A DNA stretch of 64,000 nt, from assembly GCA_949825065.1 (NCBI GenBank), contig OX463846.1, forward strand, positions 12,582,177 through 12,646,176, given 5' to 3'. Shown piece after piece: positions 23,591-34,768 of the stretch. The DNA comes from Odontocerum albicorne. Its lineage: Eukaryota; Arthropoda; Insecta; Trichoptera; Odontoceridae. The translations under genes were made by a program, and so were the position numbers. The first letter of the stretch is position 1; each line of letters starts with the position of its first letter. The notes below the pieces were generated by a model that was not told the DNA's origin, did no database searches, and was given only the letters and a program-made list of their open reading frames with translations.

Positions 23591-24043
23591 TTTTAATAAA
23601 CAAAGATTCACTATTTTTTTACAATTCATCGCAATATCAAATAAATCAATTCCATATTATTTTTTTTACAAAGTAAATGTATTTTTTTTACTTTTAGTTT
23701 CATGTTTTATATCAATTGTCTGTGAAAATAATTAACTTGTTTTTTTTTGCTTAAATAAAGCCTTCAACTGTGTATTTTAAAATATATTTGTTTCTTCAAA
23801 AGTTTTACTTTTACAGTAGACAACTCATTAAGGACTTGAGTCTTGAAAGGGTTATATTTATTAATGCATTAAGTACACGCTGCAATATGTACTTTACTTT
23901 ATGTATATATGTAGCATAATAAACACGAGCTGGTGTTATCATTTTTATATTGTGGGTAGGTACGGAGAATTGGGGTCAACGAATCGCTCGCAATAATAAA
24001 TGACAGATTAATGTGGAAATGGAAACGCTAGCCGTAAGATGGT

Positions 24044-24110
24044 TTTTGGGCCACTGGCTTGGCGTGCGAGGATACTTTTGGGCCACTGGCTTGGCATGCG
24101 AGGATACTTT
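24044..24110. repeat. 32-bp direct duplication
   Basis: TTTTGGGCCACTGGCTTGGC followed by (G/A)TGCGAGGATAC occurs twice in tandem with one mismatch and a period of 32 bp. Confidence 0.9.
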
Positions 24111-24584
24111 TTAGTTCAACATAAGTGGATGTTTTTAACCGGCAAAAGTGATACGTGATCCACGAAATCAACATATTTATTTTTATATTTTTCTTCGGGT
24201 TAGTTAATTTAAAAGTTTTACTAAAAAAAATATTCGTAAATAAATAAAAAATAAACATTTCGGTGTACGTTAAGCGATTTTATGATTTTTTAAGGGGTCC
24301 CCCGATCAATGTAAGGAAATTATATAAAACAAATAGAATTTCACGCGAAATTTAACTTATGTTTCTTGCAGATACAATAATTTCGGAATTATTTATATAA
24401 AAACTTATTGTAGAGAATATGGGAATTAATAAAAACCAATTTGTTTTATTGTTGACCAATTTTATTTTATTTAAGAATAAATATGAACCGACAATACTTT
24501 TTCTTTATGAATCCACAAAAAAACAATTGCAGTTTTTTTGCATGCAAATAAATAATACACTAATTACTTCAAGAGCCCATTAAT

Positions 24585-24900
24585 TTTATCGATCTGATAT
24601 TTTGGGACAGTTTCCCTTCAACGGTTGACCGCCCGTCCGATTAAGGGCAATAACAAGTGAATTAATTGGCAGGGCAATAAGACCAAGAGCGGCGCGGCGT
24701 GCAGCGGCGCACGATGTCATTGAACCGCTCGGTGCGACCTCCGCGCGGCCGATGGGTTCGAGCAAACTAGTTCTGCCGGCGGGCCTTGGGACGGGGACCA
24801 ACCTGCCCGGGAGGTTACTGCTGCTTCTGCCATTATTGAGCGAAATTGCCCGACTGCACATAAGGTCCACAAGTAATATGTTGTACGTGGGCACTTACTC
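24585..24900. other. GC-rich islet, possible regulatory element
   Basis: CpG-rich block (GAGCGGCGCGGCGTGCAGCG, GCCGATGGGTTCGAGC) preceded by AAGTGAATTAATTGGCAGGG, a TAAT-containing motif. Overlapping frames on both strands (62 and 102 codons) are unrecognised and likely follow from GC content. Confidence 0.35.
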
Positions 24901-25724
24901 TTCGCGTGCCTATCAGGATGACCAGTTCGGGTTAATATAAAATAACGTATAGTATTATAGAATTAAAATATTCACTGTAAACTATACAAGCGAGTGTATT
25001 GCCAATTGATAATTTCTTCCGGCAAACCCAAACTTTTTTTAGATTTTTGAATGTAAAATAAATAAACGGGAGACTTTGGACATCATCGGAAATCGAAGCC
25101 GCAAGCTCACGATATATTCTTTCACCAAACGATTACTGCAGGAAATCAATATCTATGCATTAACAAATGCACTAATGAAATTTGGCGAGACGAATATTTA
25201 AAAGTTTTCATGACTTAATCAAAGACCTTTTTAAAGATGTTACAAAGCAACAGAATCTGCGATGGAGTGATTTTAATCACTAAATGGTGCTGTAGAAATT
25301 AAAAGTTAATTATAATATGTAATAGATATTTCGTTTCGCTGTGTTCGTGTGCAATTATCGGCCGTCCATTGGCTGAATACAACACACATTAAACATTTAA
25401 TAAGTTCTCAATGAGATACAGTCAAAATCCTAGTTTACTGGGGACACGACAAATGAAAGGCAACAAACCCAGATCCATTAAAATTGTGTGTCCAAATTAA
25501 GTTACCTGTTGTTTTTGTCGCAGTGCGTATATTTCTTGTCGTGTGTAAATAAAATTTAAAAATAAATAAAATAAAAAATATATAGAGTTTAATTTAATAT
25601 TTGTGTTTGTAAGTACATTGTAAGAAGTGAAAATCACAGTATAATATATTTTCGACGAGTAAAAGAACCTCATTTATTCTCCATTTGTATAAAGTATATT
25701 TACTAAATTGTAAGAAAATAACCA

Positions 25725-26020
25725 GTTCGCCAGCTAATCTACGGAGGGCAGACAATCGGTTTTGAAGCGCGGCCAGCCGAGCGAAACGGTTCAAGCTTTC
25801 GAATTAAAATAGAGAGCGAACGTTTCGCTAAACGGGATTGCGGCGAGACACCCTGTCGGAGGGGAGGCTGGAGATGAAACAGGAATGGGGCGGCTGGCTA
25901 TAGGATGGGCGATGGCAGGGAGGTAGAGTCACAGTTTGCGGTGGAAAAGTTAAAGACGGTGGGAAAATATTGTCGTCGTGCACATACGAGACGAGGTGCA
26001 AGCGCAAAATTCTATAAATC
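25725..26020. other. GC-richer, purine-biased islet
   Basis: GGAGGGGAGGCTGGAGATGA, GATGGCAGGGAGGTAGAG and related G/A-rich runs on the plus strand. Short frames on the minus strand are unrecognised. No repeat structure was seen. Confidence 0.3.
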
Positions 26021-26546
26021 ACTTACAACTGTAATTAATTCACAACACGAAGAATCTGAAACTTTTGAGTAGAGAAGATAATAAAATTCAATAAATATCA
26101 ATAGTTTTACGTCGAAAAAAGATCCAACACAAATTATCCCACGTTGGAACCTACAGGAGTATCTCTGCCACGTCCACGATGCACATTGAATAGTGTTAGA
26201 TGTGCGGTGTTTTATATTCGGGAGAGGGGTTTCTACTCCTAGCTCTATTCTACAAGGATTCTTCTGCGCATGTTGGGATACTAAAATTTAAGCGTGAGGA
26301 GAAATGTGAGGGTATTTTCTTATACTATAGATTTAGATTGCCGACATACGATATATCTAAACCAATTACGAGTATGTTACTAAATATATGGTTTTGTGTT
26401 CCTGACGATTATTTGAGTTTCAGAAATATTAATTTGTAGCAGAACTAACTTGTCAAGTGCACTTCCTTTGTATCGCGGGCTATCCCTTTTGAACAGGACC
26501 TCAGATACGAATACCCTCAACAATTTAGAAAATGTTTTTAACCCTT

Positions 26547-26617
26547 ATAACTCCAGAGGCGACATATAGTCGCCATGGTAATTATTTTAATAACTCCAGA
26601 GGCGACTATATGTCGCC
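26547..26617. promoter_or_regulatory. piggyBac 5' subterminal double repeat with hairpins
   Basis: Two near-identical 28-bp copies, 26547-26574 and 26590-26617, each read ATAACTCCAGAGGCGAC, then five A/T bases, then GTCGCC; the GGCGAC/GTCGCC arms form a hairpin in each. AACTCCAG recurs inverted near 28705 and at 28737-28744 at the 3' end. These are probably transposase-binding sites, since other piggyBac elements need subterminal repeats for transposition. Confidence 0.65.
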
Positions 26618-26803
26618 ATTTTTTATGGTTGTATTGTTTACATAAACAAACATCTCGGGACACCCAGGAGCAGGTATAAACATGTTACATTAGTTTCACA
26701 ACAACTGTTCTACTGTTTAGACGTGTTTCGGTTGAAAAATAATCAGTACGCACCCTTTTACACCGTTGAGATTACACAAGTTTTTTTTTTACCCTCTAAA
26801 ATA

Positions 26804-28552
26804 ATGGAAAAATCGCAACTGAGTGAAAGTGAAGACGAATTTATTTTAAATGTATATAGTGATGAAAGTTGTGATAGTAACATCAATATTCAGACCTCTA
26901 GTGATGAATCAGAGTACATTGGTCATAAAAAACGCAGAGTTGGTCCTCTTCTATCATCAGATAGTTCTTCAAGTACTACAAGCGCTCAAGATTCACAAGA
27001 CGATGAATGGATTGATATATCCAATACGGTGGATTCTCCTGACATTATAAATTTTGACATCGGAGCTCAGAATGTCGGACCAAATGTTCCTTTAACAATC
27101 AAAGAACCAAGTCAATTTTTCAAATTATTTTTCACGGAAGAAATTGTAACGGAGATAATACGGGAAACAAATGCATATGCAAAAGTCAAACTTCAATCAA
27201 AAGTTCTAACTGCAAATTCTATTTGGCAAAATTGGCGTGATGTACAAAAAGATGAATTTTGGGCATTCATTGGGGTCATTTTAAATATGGGAACAATGCC
27301 ACTTGCCAATATGCAAGAATATTGGTCTACTAGAGATAATTCCAGAGTCCCATTCTTTGCAAATATTTTCACGAGATCTCGATTTCATCAAATATTCTGG
27401 ATGTTACACTTGAATACACAAGAAACTGGCCATAGTGATTTAAGAACACGGATTCAGAAAGTCAGTAATTTTTTAGAATATATAAATAAAAAATTTGCTG
27501 ACTATTTCATACCCAACAAAAATATCTGTGTTGATGAATCAGTAGTGAAATTCAAAGGAAGAATATGCTTCATCACTTACAATCCAAATAAGCCTACTAA
27601 ATGGGGAATACGCATTTACGTTTTGGCGGATTCTGAAACATCATATGTGTACAGTATTCTTCCCTATTACGGTAGTATTACTACAGAGAATTTACCAAGC
27701 TCAGATTTGCCTGTGAGTTCGAGAATACCCATCTACTTGTTCAGAAAATTTTTGGAGAAGGTACCCCATGCACAAGGATACCACTTGTTTACAGACAGGT
27801 ACTACACAAGTCTTCCACTTGCTGAAGCACTATTGAAGATGAAATGTCATTTAACTGGGACGATACAGACCAACAGAAAAGGCATTCCGATCACCATAAA
27901 AAAACCAAAGTTTGGCAATAAAAAAGTTTTGGCTGTAAGAAAAAGAAAAACAATGCTTTTGGCATGGAAGGATAAAAGAATAATTACAATGCTGAGTACT
28001 GGTGATTCTGCTGGCATGTCGTCTGTTTCCAGAACAGGGAAGGGAGGTGTTCAATTAGTTACAGAAAAACCAAATGTAGTACGAAACTACACCAAATCTA
28101 TGGGTGGAGTAGACCGTGCCGACCAGTATGCTTCCACATATTGTTTTCTCAGGAAGTCATTAAAATGGTGGAGAAAACTTTTTTTCTGGGGAATGGAAAT
28201 TCGCTCAATCAATGCATACATCCTCTACAAGAATATAAAATTGAAAAATAATGAAAAACCACTAACTCATTTGAAATTTGTCAAGAATTTAGTTGATCAG
28301 TTGGTAGGAGACTTTCGGGAGCTGCGAAGTAGGCCATCAACTTCTACTTTTGATGTACGACTAGATGGTAAACTTCATGTTTTGCAGAAGGGAAAGAAGA
28401 AGGACTGTGTGGTCTGCTCAAATAGAGGCAAAATGGGCAAACGACATGAAACATATGAGTTTTGCGACACCTGTCCTGGAAAACCTAGGATGCATTTAGG
28501 GGATTGTTTCCTCAGATATCATACTTTGAAAGATTATAAAACTAAAAAATAA
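26804..28552 (+). CDS. piggyBac-type transposase (DDE_Tnp_1_7), apparently intact
   Basis: The predicted 582-residue protein would excise and reinsert its element at TTAA sites. The start ATG at 26804 is the first in frame, has A at -3 and G at +4, and is followed by an acidic Ser/Glu-rich N-terminus (EKSQLSESEDEF), as in piggyBac relatives. The catalytic aspartates can be placed: D244 in CVDESVVKFKGR, D331 in LFTDRYYTSLPLAEAL and D437 in MGGVDRADQYAS. The C-terminus has a cysteine-rich zinc-binding domain (C535-x2-C538, H548, C554-x2-C557, then MHLGDCF and RYHT) that in relatives binds the terminal repeats or chromatin. Length matches the family's usual 560-620. There are no stops or frameshifts. 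The gene lies on the same strand as its element, between the inverted ends. I cannot show expression or host domestication; intact TTAA and ends argue for an ordinary transposon. Confidence 0.95.
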   Translation: MEKSQLSESEDEFILNVYSDESCDSNINIQTSSDESEYIGHKKRRVGPLLSSDSSSSTTSAQDSQDDEWIDISNTVDSPDIINFDIGAQNVGPNVPLTIKEPSQFFKLFFTEEIVTEIIRETNAYAKVKLQSKVLTANSIWQNWRDVQKDEFWAFIGVILNMGTMPLANMQEYWSTRDNSRVPFFANIFTRSRFHQIFWMLHLNTQETGHSDLRTRIQKVSNFLEYINKKFADYFIPNKNICVDESVVKFKGRICFITYNPNKPTKWGIRIYVLADSETSYVYSILPYYGSITTENLPSSDLPVSSRIPIYLFRKFLEKVPHAQGYHLFTDRYYTSLPLAEALLKMKCHLTGTIQTNRKGIPITIKKPKFGNKKVLAVRKRKTMLLAWKDKRIITMLSTGDSAGMSSVSRTGKGGVQLVTEKPNVVRNYTKSMGGVDRADQYASTYCFLRKSLKWWRKLFFWGMEIRSINAYILYKNIKLKNNEKPLTHLKFVKNLVDQLVGDFRELRSRPSTSTFDVRLDGKLHVLQKGKKKDCVVCSNRGKMGKRHETYEFCDTCPGKPRMHLGDCFLRYHTLKDYKTKK

Positions 28553-28578
28553 TGTTGAATTGTTATTTTTTTTATCAA

Positions 28579-28584
28579 AATAAA
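28579..28584 (+). terminator. Polyadenylation signal of piggyBac transposase
   Basis: AATAAA lies 27 bp after the transposase stop codon and within the element, so the transcript could end before the 3' inverted repeat. Confidence 0.5.
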
Positions 28585-28900
28585 CTCATTTAAACATTTA
28601 TCTAATAGTTTGAATAAAAAAATTGCATGAAACCTTATTAATTTTTTTTTAAATAAATTATTTCTAAAACCTATCATTTTATAGTAAAATTTCAAAAAAA
28701 TACCCTGGAGTTGTTGGTATGTCATACAAAAAAAAATCTGGAGTTCAAAGAGTTAAAGAACGCATATTAAGCTTTCTTAGTTATGAAAATAAGTCATTTC
28801 GGCTATAAAATTATTTATTTTCATTATATTTTATATATTATTTATTGTTAAGGCATTAACATTGTGTAGGTTTAAACACATTGTAATTTGGTTTTAAGAC

Positions 28901-28930
28901 ATTGTAATTTGTCAAAAAACAAATTACAAT
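28901..28930. repeat. Short perfect inverted repeat
   Basis: ATTGTAATTTG and CAAATTACAAT (11-bp arms) flank an 8-base loop. A further direct copy of the left arm lies about 20 bp upstream. Confidence 0.6.
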
Positions 28931-29201
28931 TTCTCTTCATTGTTTCATAGTGGATATAGTTCTAAAGTTTTGTATGTAATTGGATTTAACCTTTATATGT
29001 AAGCTACTAAAATAAATAAACACCGATTAAGGTTTGCTTACTCTGTGTTGTGCGACTGTGAATGATACAGACAAGAAATATCATGTACGAGTCATATAAA
29101 ATGTATCTTCTCTGAATAATTAATTATGATTGTCGCTCTGTATAGTGTATCGAGAAAAACAGGGAAACTCTGATAGAATAATAAGTACCGCAATTTATTA
29201 A

Positions 29202-29420
29202 TATAGTTCGGAAATTCTAGGATGAATCCTGTGACAGCTCACAAATTTGCCCCAATACAAACGTGTAACGATGTTCAGTAATTTAAATTATTTTATCAAC
29301 TTTAATATAAGCCTCAATTCTACTAAATAGCAAGTTATTTATGTAAATACATTACATAAGGTTGTATTGGGGCAAATTTGTGAGCTGTCACAGGACTCAT
29401 CCTAGAATTTCCGAACTATA
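29202..29420. mobile_element. 219-bp MITE with 59-bp inverted ends
   Basis: Arms 29202-29260 and 29362-29420 are inverse copies with a single mismatch (GATGAATCC against GATGAGTCC). They begin TATAGTTCGGAAATTCTAGG. The 101-bp centre is AT-rich and non-coding. Outer bases include TA, which would fit a Tc1/mariner-type target duplication, but the exact edge is ambiguous. Near-identical arms imply recent origin or gene conversion. Confidence 0.9.
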
Positions 29421-29739
29421 GTATATAATTAAAGAAAATACAAAGAAAAATTAACAAATCCTCGAGTATTTTTCATTTTCAATAATTTGCAAAAAATTGC
29501 AATACTTATAATATAAATTTTACGGCCGGGTGGTGTAATCTTAATTAAATTAAAATGTTACTTCGATTAAAGGTCGGCCAACGTAGTTTTTTTTCATAAA
29601 AATTATTGAGGTTAAATTCATCGAGGCGATGAATGTAACTCATATCATCTCCGTCGAGATACATTTTTCCTCTGGTGACAAACATAATGCAGTACCGAGA
29701 CGAAAAAGTTATGAATAGAAAGTTCCAGATTTTTCTACA

Positions 29740-29965
29740 TAAATGCCACTGACTCGGACCGTTTTATTAAGCGCCTCTAAAATTCAAATTTGTGCTCGTC
29801 GGAATGAGGTGCTCACTTGATTCGTCGAGGATGGAGGGCGCCGGATTAATTTGAATGTGCGGGGTTATTTTGAACGCATTACAATTCGAAGCGAGGTGAG
29901 GATATGAAACTCGGAGGATTTGAGTTAACGCGCCTCAATGGTGGAGGGAATTGTATTATATTGGT
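29740..29965. other. Less AT-rich block, possible conserved element
   Basis: Sequence such as GAGGATGGAGGGCGCCGGAT and CGAAGCGAGGTGAGGATATG lacks the homopolymer runs of its flanks. No product is recognised in any frame. It might be regulatory; this is inference from composition only. Confidence 0.25.
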
Positions 29966-30227
29966 TTATATTTGGAAGTTGGCAACTAGATTATACGGGA
30001 AATGTCTTTAAACAAAAATAGAAATGTGATGAAACGAAGTAAAATTGTTAAGTGAAAGAACAAGATGGTTGTAATAAAAGAAAACGTTAAAAAATACACA
30101 TTATCTATAAGTACTAAACAATCAAACAGTGGGAAGTATGTATTATTTTCGACATTTTTTTCACAAATTAAAATTAAACCAAAAACATTATTGCCCATAT
30201 AAAGTTACTATAATTTACATTTATTTT

Positions 30228-30533
30228 CTATTCACATTTGATATAACTGTTTACCAGATGTTCGGACCGATGTACTGACTTAGACATTTCTAGGGCCTCT
30301 AATCTGTCCAATTTATTTCCGTTACTACTGATATGTAAGAATTTGGCATCATCGATAGAAAATGTATGGTTTTCACGGTGACAATGATTAGCGATTTCAG
30401 AATAAATTAGAGGATTTGTTAAGGCGGATTTGTGTTCACGAAATCTCATTTCAAAAGATCTCCCTGTCTTTCCTATATAGAAATTATCACAGTCAGCACA
30501 TACAAGTGTATACACACCACTGTTGCTAAATAT
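30228..30533 (-). pseudogene. Penelope-like element GIY-YIG endonuclease fragment
   Basis: The minus-strand frame, open from just after a stop near 30534, reads NSGVYTLVCADCDNFYIGKT, then GRSFEMRFREHKSAL and, near the end, SSNGNKLDRLEALEM, with a stop at 30228. The YTL.C..C...YIG.TGR....R..EH pattern with a later Glu-bearing helix (KLDRLEALE) is the GIY-YIG endonuclease domain at the C-terminus of Penelope-like retroelements. The reverse transcriptase part is absent from the upstream sequence, so this is a truncated copy. The domain itself is uninterrupted. No Met start belongs to it. Confidence 0.88.
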
Positions 30534-31014
30534 TCAATTTTTGCCTTTCCCATTAAATAAGAGTTTCCGGAGATTAAAAAAATGGTGTAAAAATTGTTTT
30601 TCTATAAATTCTATAAAATATGCCACGCTCTCATTTCATTTGTACAGCATTTATCTAACGTTCATCCCATTTTTACCACGCCCAAGTTTCGCTTGTACAT
30701 TTATTTATTTTATAAAGCTTACGTAACAAGTTGCTTCCAATTTACAAACAAGGTTTCAACAAGAAATAAAAAATTACAAATGAAAAATAATTTTCAAGCC
30801 AAAACTCCCCTTGCTTAGAAAACTAAAAATATTGAAGATGACAATATCCGAGACACTATTCAAAAGTTACAGCCCTCGTAACAAAAGAAGAGGACTTGGC
30901 AAGTAATTTTCACTCGTTGCCAGTTTAAATATATTTGTAATGTTGGGACCAACTAGGTATTATGAGCAGCCAACTTTGTTTATCTCTCACGTGGATTGTT
31001 TGCTTTTCCTCGCA

Positions 31015-31220
31015 TATATGGTACACCCGAATGGTATTTAGAAGCGAATGAAGCAGCGCAGCGCAGTGCAGTGCAGAGTAGTTAGGGTATAGAGAGGCAC
31101 AGTCAGCAGTAGGTCGCGGCCGTAAGCTCCCTGGCCCAGTTCGCCGCTTATTGGGTAGAAAGCCTCGCGCTCTTGGGACACTGATTGCGTGATGCCTCAT
31201 ACCTCGTGCCTAGGCTGACC
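31015..31220. other. GC-rich islet
   Basis: AAGCAGCGCAGCGCAGTGCA and GTCGCGGCCGTAAGCTCCCT mark a block far less AT-rich than its surroundings. The 91-codon minus-strand frame is not recognised. Confidence 0.35.
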
Positions 31221-31949
31221 GTGTTTTCAACAGTAAAATCCAGAACAAAAATGACATGAAATGTTGAATAACGGTACTTAAGATATGGCAAATCTAAGCT
31301 TACTTTGAAAATAAATAGAATATCACATTTGAGTTCTCATTACTCTAATGAGAAAAAAATTGGAATTTTCTTCCTTAACACATTCAATGCGATCAAATTA
31401 TTAAGGTAATTCACGTGTGGCTGACTAATTATTGAAATTAAAAAAAAAACAGTTGACTTGAAATCACTTGACGTACACGCGTTCCGCTCGAAATATATTT
31501 GAACACTGGTGTATATTGGCAATAAGCCCGCTAGATTGTATTTGCAATAAAGTGTTAAACAAAATAAATAAATAAATATTTGTGTGTGCTAATACTAATA
31601 AACTAAACATCCACGCGTTGCTACGAATCGAGTATGTGTATACAATTTCAACGCACTAGGAGCGGTAATAGTTTCTTTGGTTTGCATACGAAAACGCGTC
31701 AGGCGCGATGTTAGCACCCGACGATTGTCAAGAAGAACGCACTAGGCGCGTTGTTTGCATTGAACGTGTTAATAATACGCTCGCTTTCTAATCAATAAAT
31801 TTACTACAAAGCTTGTGATCGGTTGGTTGTTTTTTGTCAATAGTGGAAATTACGCGATGATGACGTAGTTGGTTTTGTTGAGTTTTCATTGCACTGCTAT
31901 ATTCCTGAGTATTATCTTTTATACAAAAAATATTATTATATTTTAGTAT

Positions 31950-32150
31950 GTATTATTGCATTACGCTTTCGTTGTATACAGCACAAACTGACCGGGTTTA
32001 TTGTCATATGGCAATCTCTTCCAACAAACAAGAAATATGTTAAAGACGCCTGAAAGAAACTAAAATACAATAAAACGAAAACTTGTACACCAGCGGAAAT
32101 CACACAAGCAAACTACGGATTCGAAGACAGGTGTAGTTTAAATAGATTTA
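31950..32150 (-). mobile_element. SINE-A copy
   Basis: Inverted tail and body (ATTACGCTTTCGTTGTATAC, GGGTTTATTGTCATATGGCA, CAAGAAATATGTTAAAG) lead to a degenerate inverted head (CACCAGCGGAAATCACACA). Nearly full length but diverged. Confidence 0.75.
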
Positions 32151-32439
32151 AGTAATACTATTTAATTGAAACAAGTATATAAAGTTTGCTATACGCAGCA
32201 ATTTCAAAATGATTCTTTCCGACAGTGCATGTGTTGATTTAAGCGTAGCTTGTGTAAAATTTATCATTAGTAATTCAATGTGATTCGTTTCTTATTATTA
32301 TGCCACTTTTAAAGAGACAAATATTAAATATATCGTTCTATGATGAACCAATGAGACTATTAATTTAATGAAAACTTTATCCAAAAATTAAAGAATCATG
32401 GTCACCCAAGTCATAGCACATAGTCGAACAGTGTCCTCG

Positions 32440-32575
32440 TTTCGGTAGATGGGTAAGGACCGCTTGCACAACTCTGCGCGGCGATGCTGACACGGAACAG
32501 TCTGTCAGTCAGTCGGATGGGCGGATGGACGGCCTCACCTAGGGTCGGATATCACGGGGGTTCAACCAAATCGAC
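32440..32575. other. GC-richer islet
   Basis: CGCGGCGATGCTGACACGGA, a TCAGTCAGTC repeat and GGATGGGCGGATGGACGG occur in a compact block. No recognisable product. Confidence 0.3.
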
Positions 32576-33026
32576 AGACATTTGTCTTCAGTACTGCTTA
32601 TTGACCAACCATACGGCTACACCAAAAATCAACTCAATATTTGGTCATCGAAATTGTTTGGTCGATTTTTGATAGTTTTTCAAGACAAACCAGTATACTC
32701 GTACAAATAACAACACAAAATGGCTAGACGTTAAATCAAGAAAGATAATAAACAGTGCATTCGTTTCTCAGACAATAATCTATACCCAGTTTTTCTTTTC
32801 TTATTTCTATCTATGTAATATGTTTACAGTTTGAATGTTTATTTATAAACACATAAAAAAAACAAGCATCGAAATAAAAAGAAAGAATCCACTTCTTGGA
32901 AATCGAAACATCCTGCTCTACAGTAACTTTGCTGCTCATTTATCGACAATACTTTGCTCATCACCACAAAAAAAATATATTTTTTGTGATTCATATTTTT
33001 TTAAATTTTGTAGTTTATTTTCATAA

Positions 33027-33310
33027 TGTCTCAGCCCACAGCTTCGAAGTGCAATACTGATTCGAAACATAAAGAAAGCTATTATTTATATTTTTTCTTT
33101 CCCTCTTCCCCAACTTCCTCACCTAATATAACATGTCACTATTTGCATTATGATTTTATTTTTATGGTTTGTATCTTCTTTCCGTTGAACTGATTGTTTG
33201 TTTTAATTACAATGTAGAACTTGATTATTGCTTCCCTGTGTAATATTAACATATATTGTACTTATGAATTGCATTATACTGTTAAGATCCCAAATAAAAT
33301 AAATAAATTT
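33027..33310. repeat. Dispersed repeat D, copy 1
   Basis: CCCTCTTCCCCAACTTCCTC with ACCTAATATAACATG, followed by TTTCTTTCCGTTGAACTGAT and GAATTGCATTATACTGTTAA, recurs in the same order at 43031-43280. This copy ends AAATAAAATAAATAAAT, which resembles the simple-sequence tail of a non-LTR element 3' UTR. No coding part is attached. Confidence 0.65.
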
Positions 33311-33597
33311 GAGACATAATATTGATTAGTGACAGTCATCAATAAGAAATGTTAATTTGTAACATATACCTACATGGCGATGATTGATTAAAATGCCCTT
33401 TTTTTATTACAATATATAATGATTGAAATGTATACATAGATAGGTACACAAAGCCAAATTCTCATTGACGGAATGCTTCGATAAAAACTACTAAATATAA
33501 ACTGAACGTGAACAGAAAAATAACTGCAAACTTCGAAGCAAATGTGATGCACAGGGAAGCTTTGATCAATATATTTGTGAAAAAGCAAAGTAAGCTA

Positions 33598-33795
33598 TGT
33601 GATTTGAGGCACACCCCTGCGGAAAGGGGGTCACATCAGGGGTCCATGCGACCGAAGGGGCGCAGACCGAGGAGAGTCCGGCGAGACAGGACGAGGGGTC
33701 GGCTGCAGCCGCCAACTCTACTGCAGCTCGCATCTGCCGCCCTTACTGCTCTGTCCAGTTCTCCTCGAGAGACACTTGAATACTTATAACAAAGC
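33598..33795. other. GC-rich islet
   Basis: Strongly G-rich sequence (ACCGAAGGGGCGCAGACCGA, GACGAGGGGTCGGCTGCAG). The 93-codon frame crossing it is not recognisable. Confidence 0.35.
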
Positions 33796-34692
33796 ACTCT
33801 GCCGACTTACTGCTAAACAGAACGAGGTATGCCTGCAAAATTACTCTACACGCCAGTCCAGCTATTATATTTTTAAGCTCTACATATAAAGCTTTACGTG
33901 CTCACAGGTTCAGTAAATATTACCTAGTTCGTTTGTTATTGATTTATTGTAATTTTGAACCAATTATTAAAAACTACGAAACAAAAATGGAAAAACTTTG
34001 CACACGTAAATTTGAGATAAAAAATACTTAATACATACTCGTATCTTATAGTTTCAAGTCAAAATAATTAAAATATTTTTAATTAATTATGATATTAAGT
34101 GTTTTCATAAAAAATAATGATATATTTATGCAAATCTTTGAACTATGTTACATTTACGAAATTTTATTAATAATATCTAGGCTAAGAGTTTGACACAAAG
34201 AGAAGATGATAACTGAAAGTATGAAATGTATACCATTATATAAAACAAGTTGAACCTAAAAAGACTAATACGTCATAAAAAAACGTTATGTTTTAATCAA
34301 TATGTCAAATATGCGCGAAAATTTCAAAGGCATTATACAAAAGTGTCTTAATAATCGAGAACACTTAAGACATTTGTAAAAAAAGTCGACGTGACTTGGG
34401 GATATTTTAGCCCCCTTCCCCTAACTACAGAATAGAGTTGGCAAATCTAGCTAGCAATTGAAAAGCTTGCACGCGGAAAGGGTGAACTATTTATGGGTAA
34501 TCCTTGATATTTTTACTACGGTCACCGTATTCGAAATAAAATGAAAAATTATTATTCTAAGTTCATTCGGATAGTGTCAGTAAAAGCGAATCAAGATCTG
34601 AGACTAATAAATTCATAATTCTGAAAAAGTCCACATAAAAATATATATTTATGGAATCGTAATTCAAGATTGGGTTACTTAAAATCTAATTT

Positions 34693-34768
34693 AATTATTA
34701 CAATTAAAAACTTAAAACAATTATTACAATAAAAACTTAAAAGAATTATTACAATTAAAAAAATAAAA
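34693..34768. repeat. Short tandem repeat, 3 x 25-26 bp
   Basis: AATTATTACAATTAAAAACT recurs at 34693, 34719 and 34744. Confidence 0.8.

Larger units (their letters stand above)
26538..28756 (+). mobile_element. Full-length piggyBac-family element with TTAA target duplication
   Basis: TTAA at 26538-26541 and 28753-28756 brackets a 2211-bp element. The 5' end CCCTTATAACTCCAGA (26542-26557) is inverted at the 3' end (28737-28752, complement CTCTTTGAACTCCAGA), 13 of 16 identical. One long uninterrupted transposase frame lies between. TTAA duplication plus this transposase type is diagnostic of piggyBac. It has both ends and an open frame, the only candidate autonomous element in the window. Confidence 0.95.

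Noticed and set aside
26723..26803. N-terminal 27-codon extension of the piggyBac frame
   Set aside because: The frame position at 26723 is GTG, not ATG; the first in-frame ATG is 26804, with a good start context.
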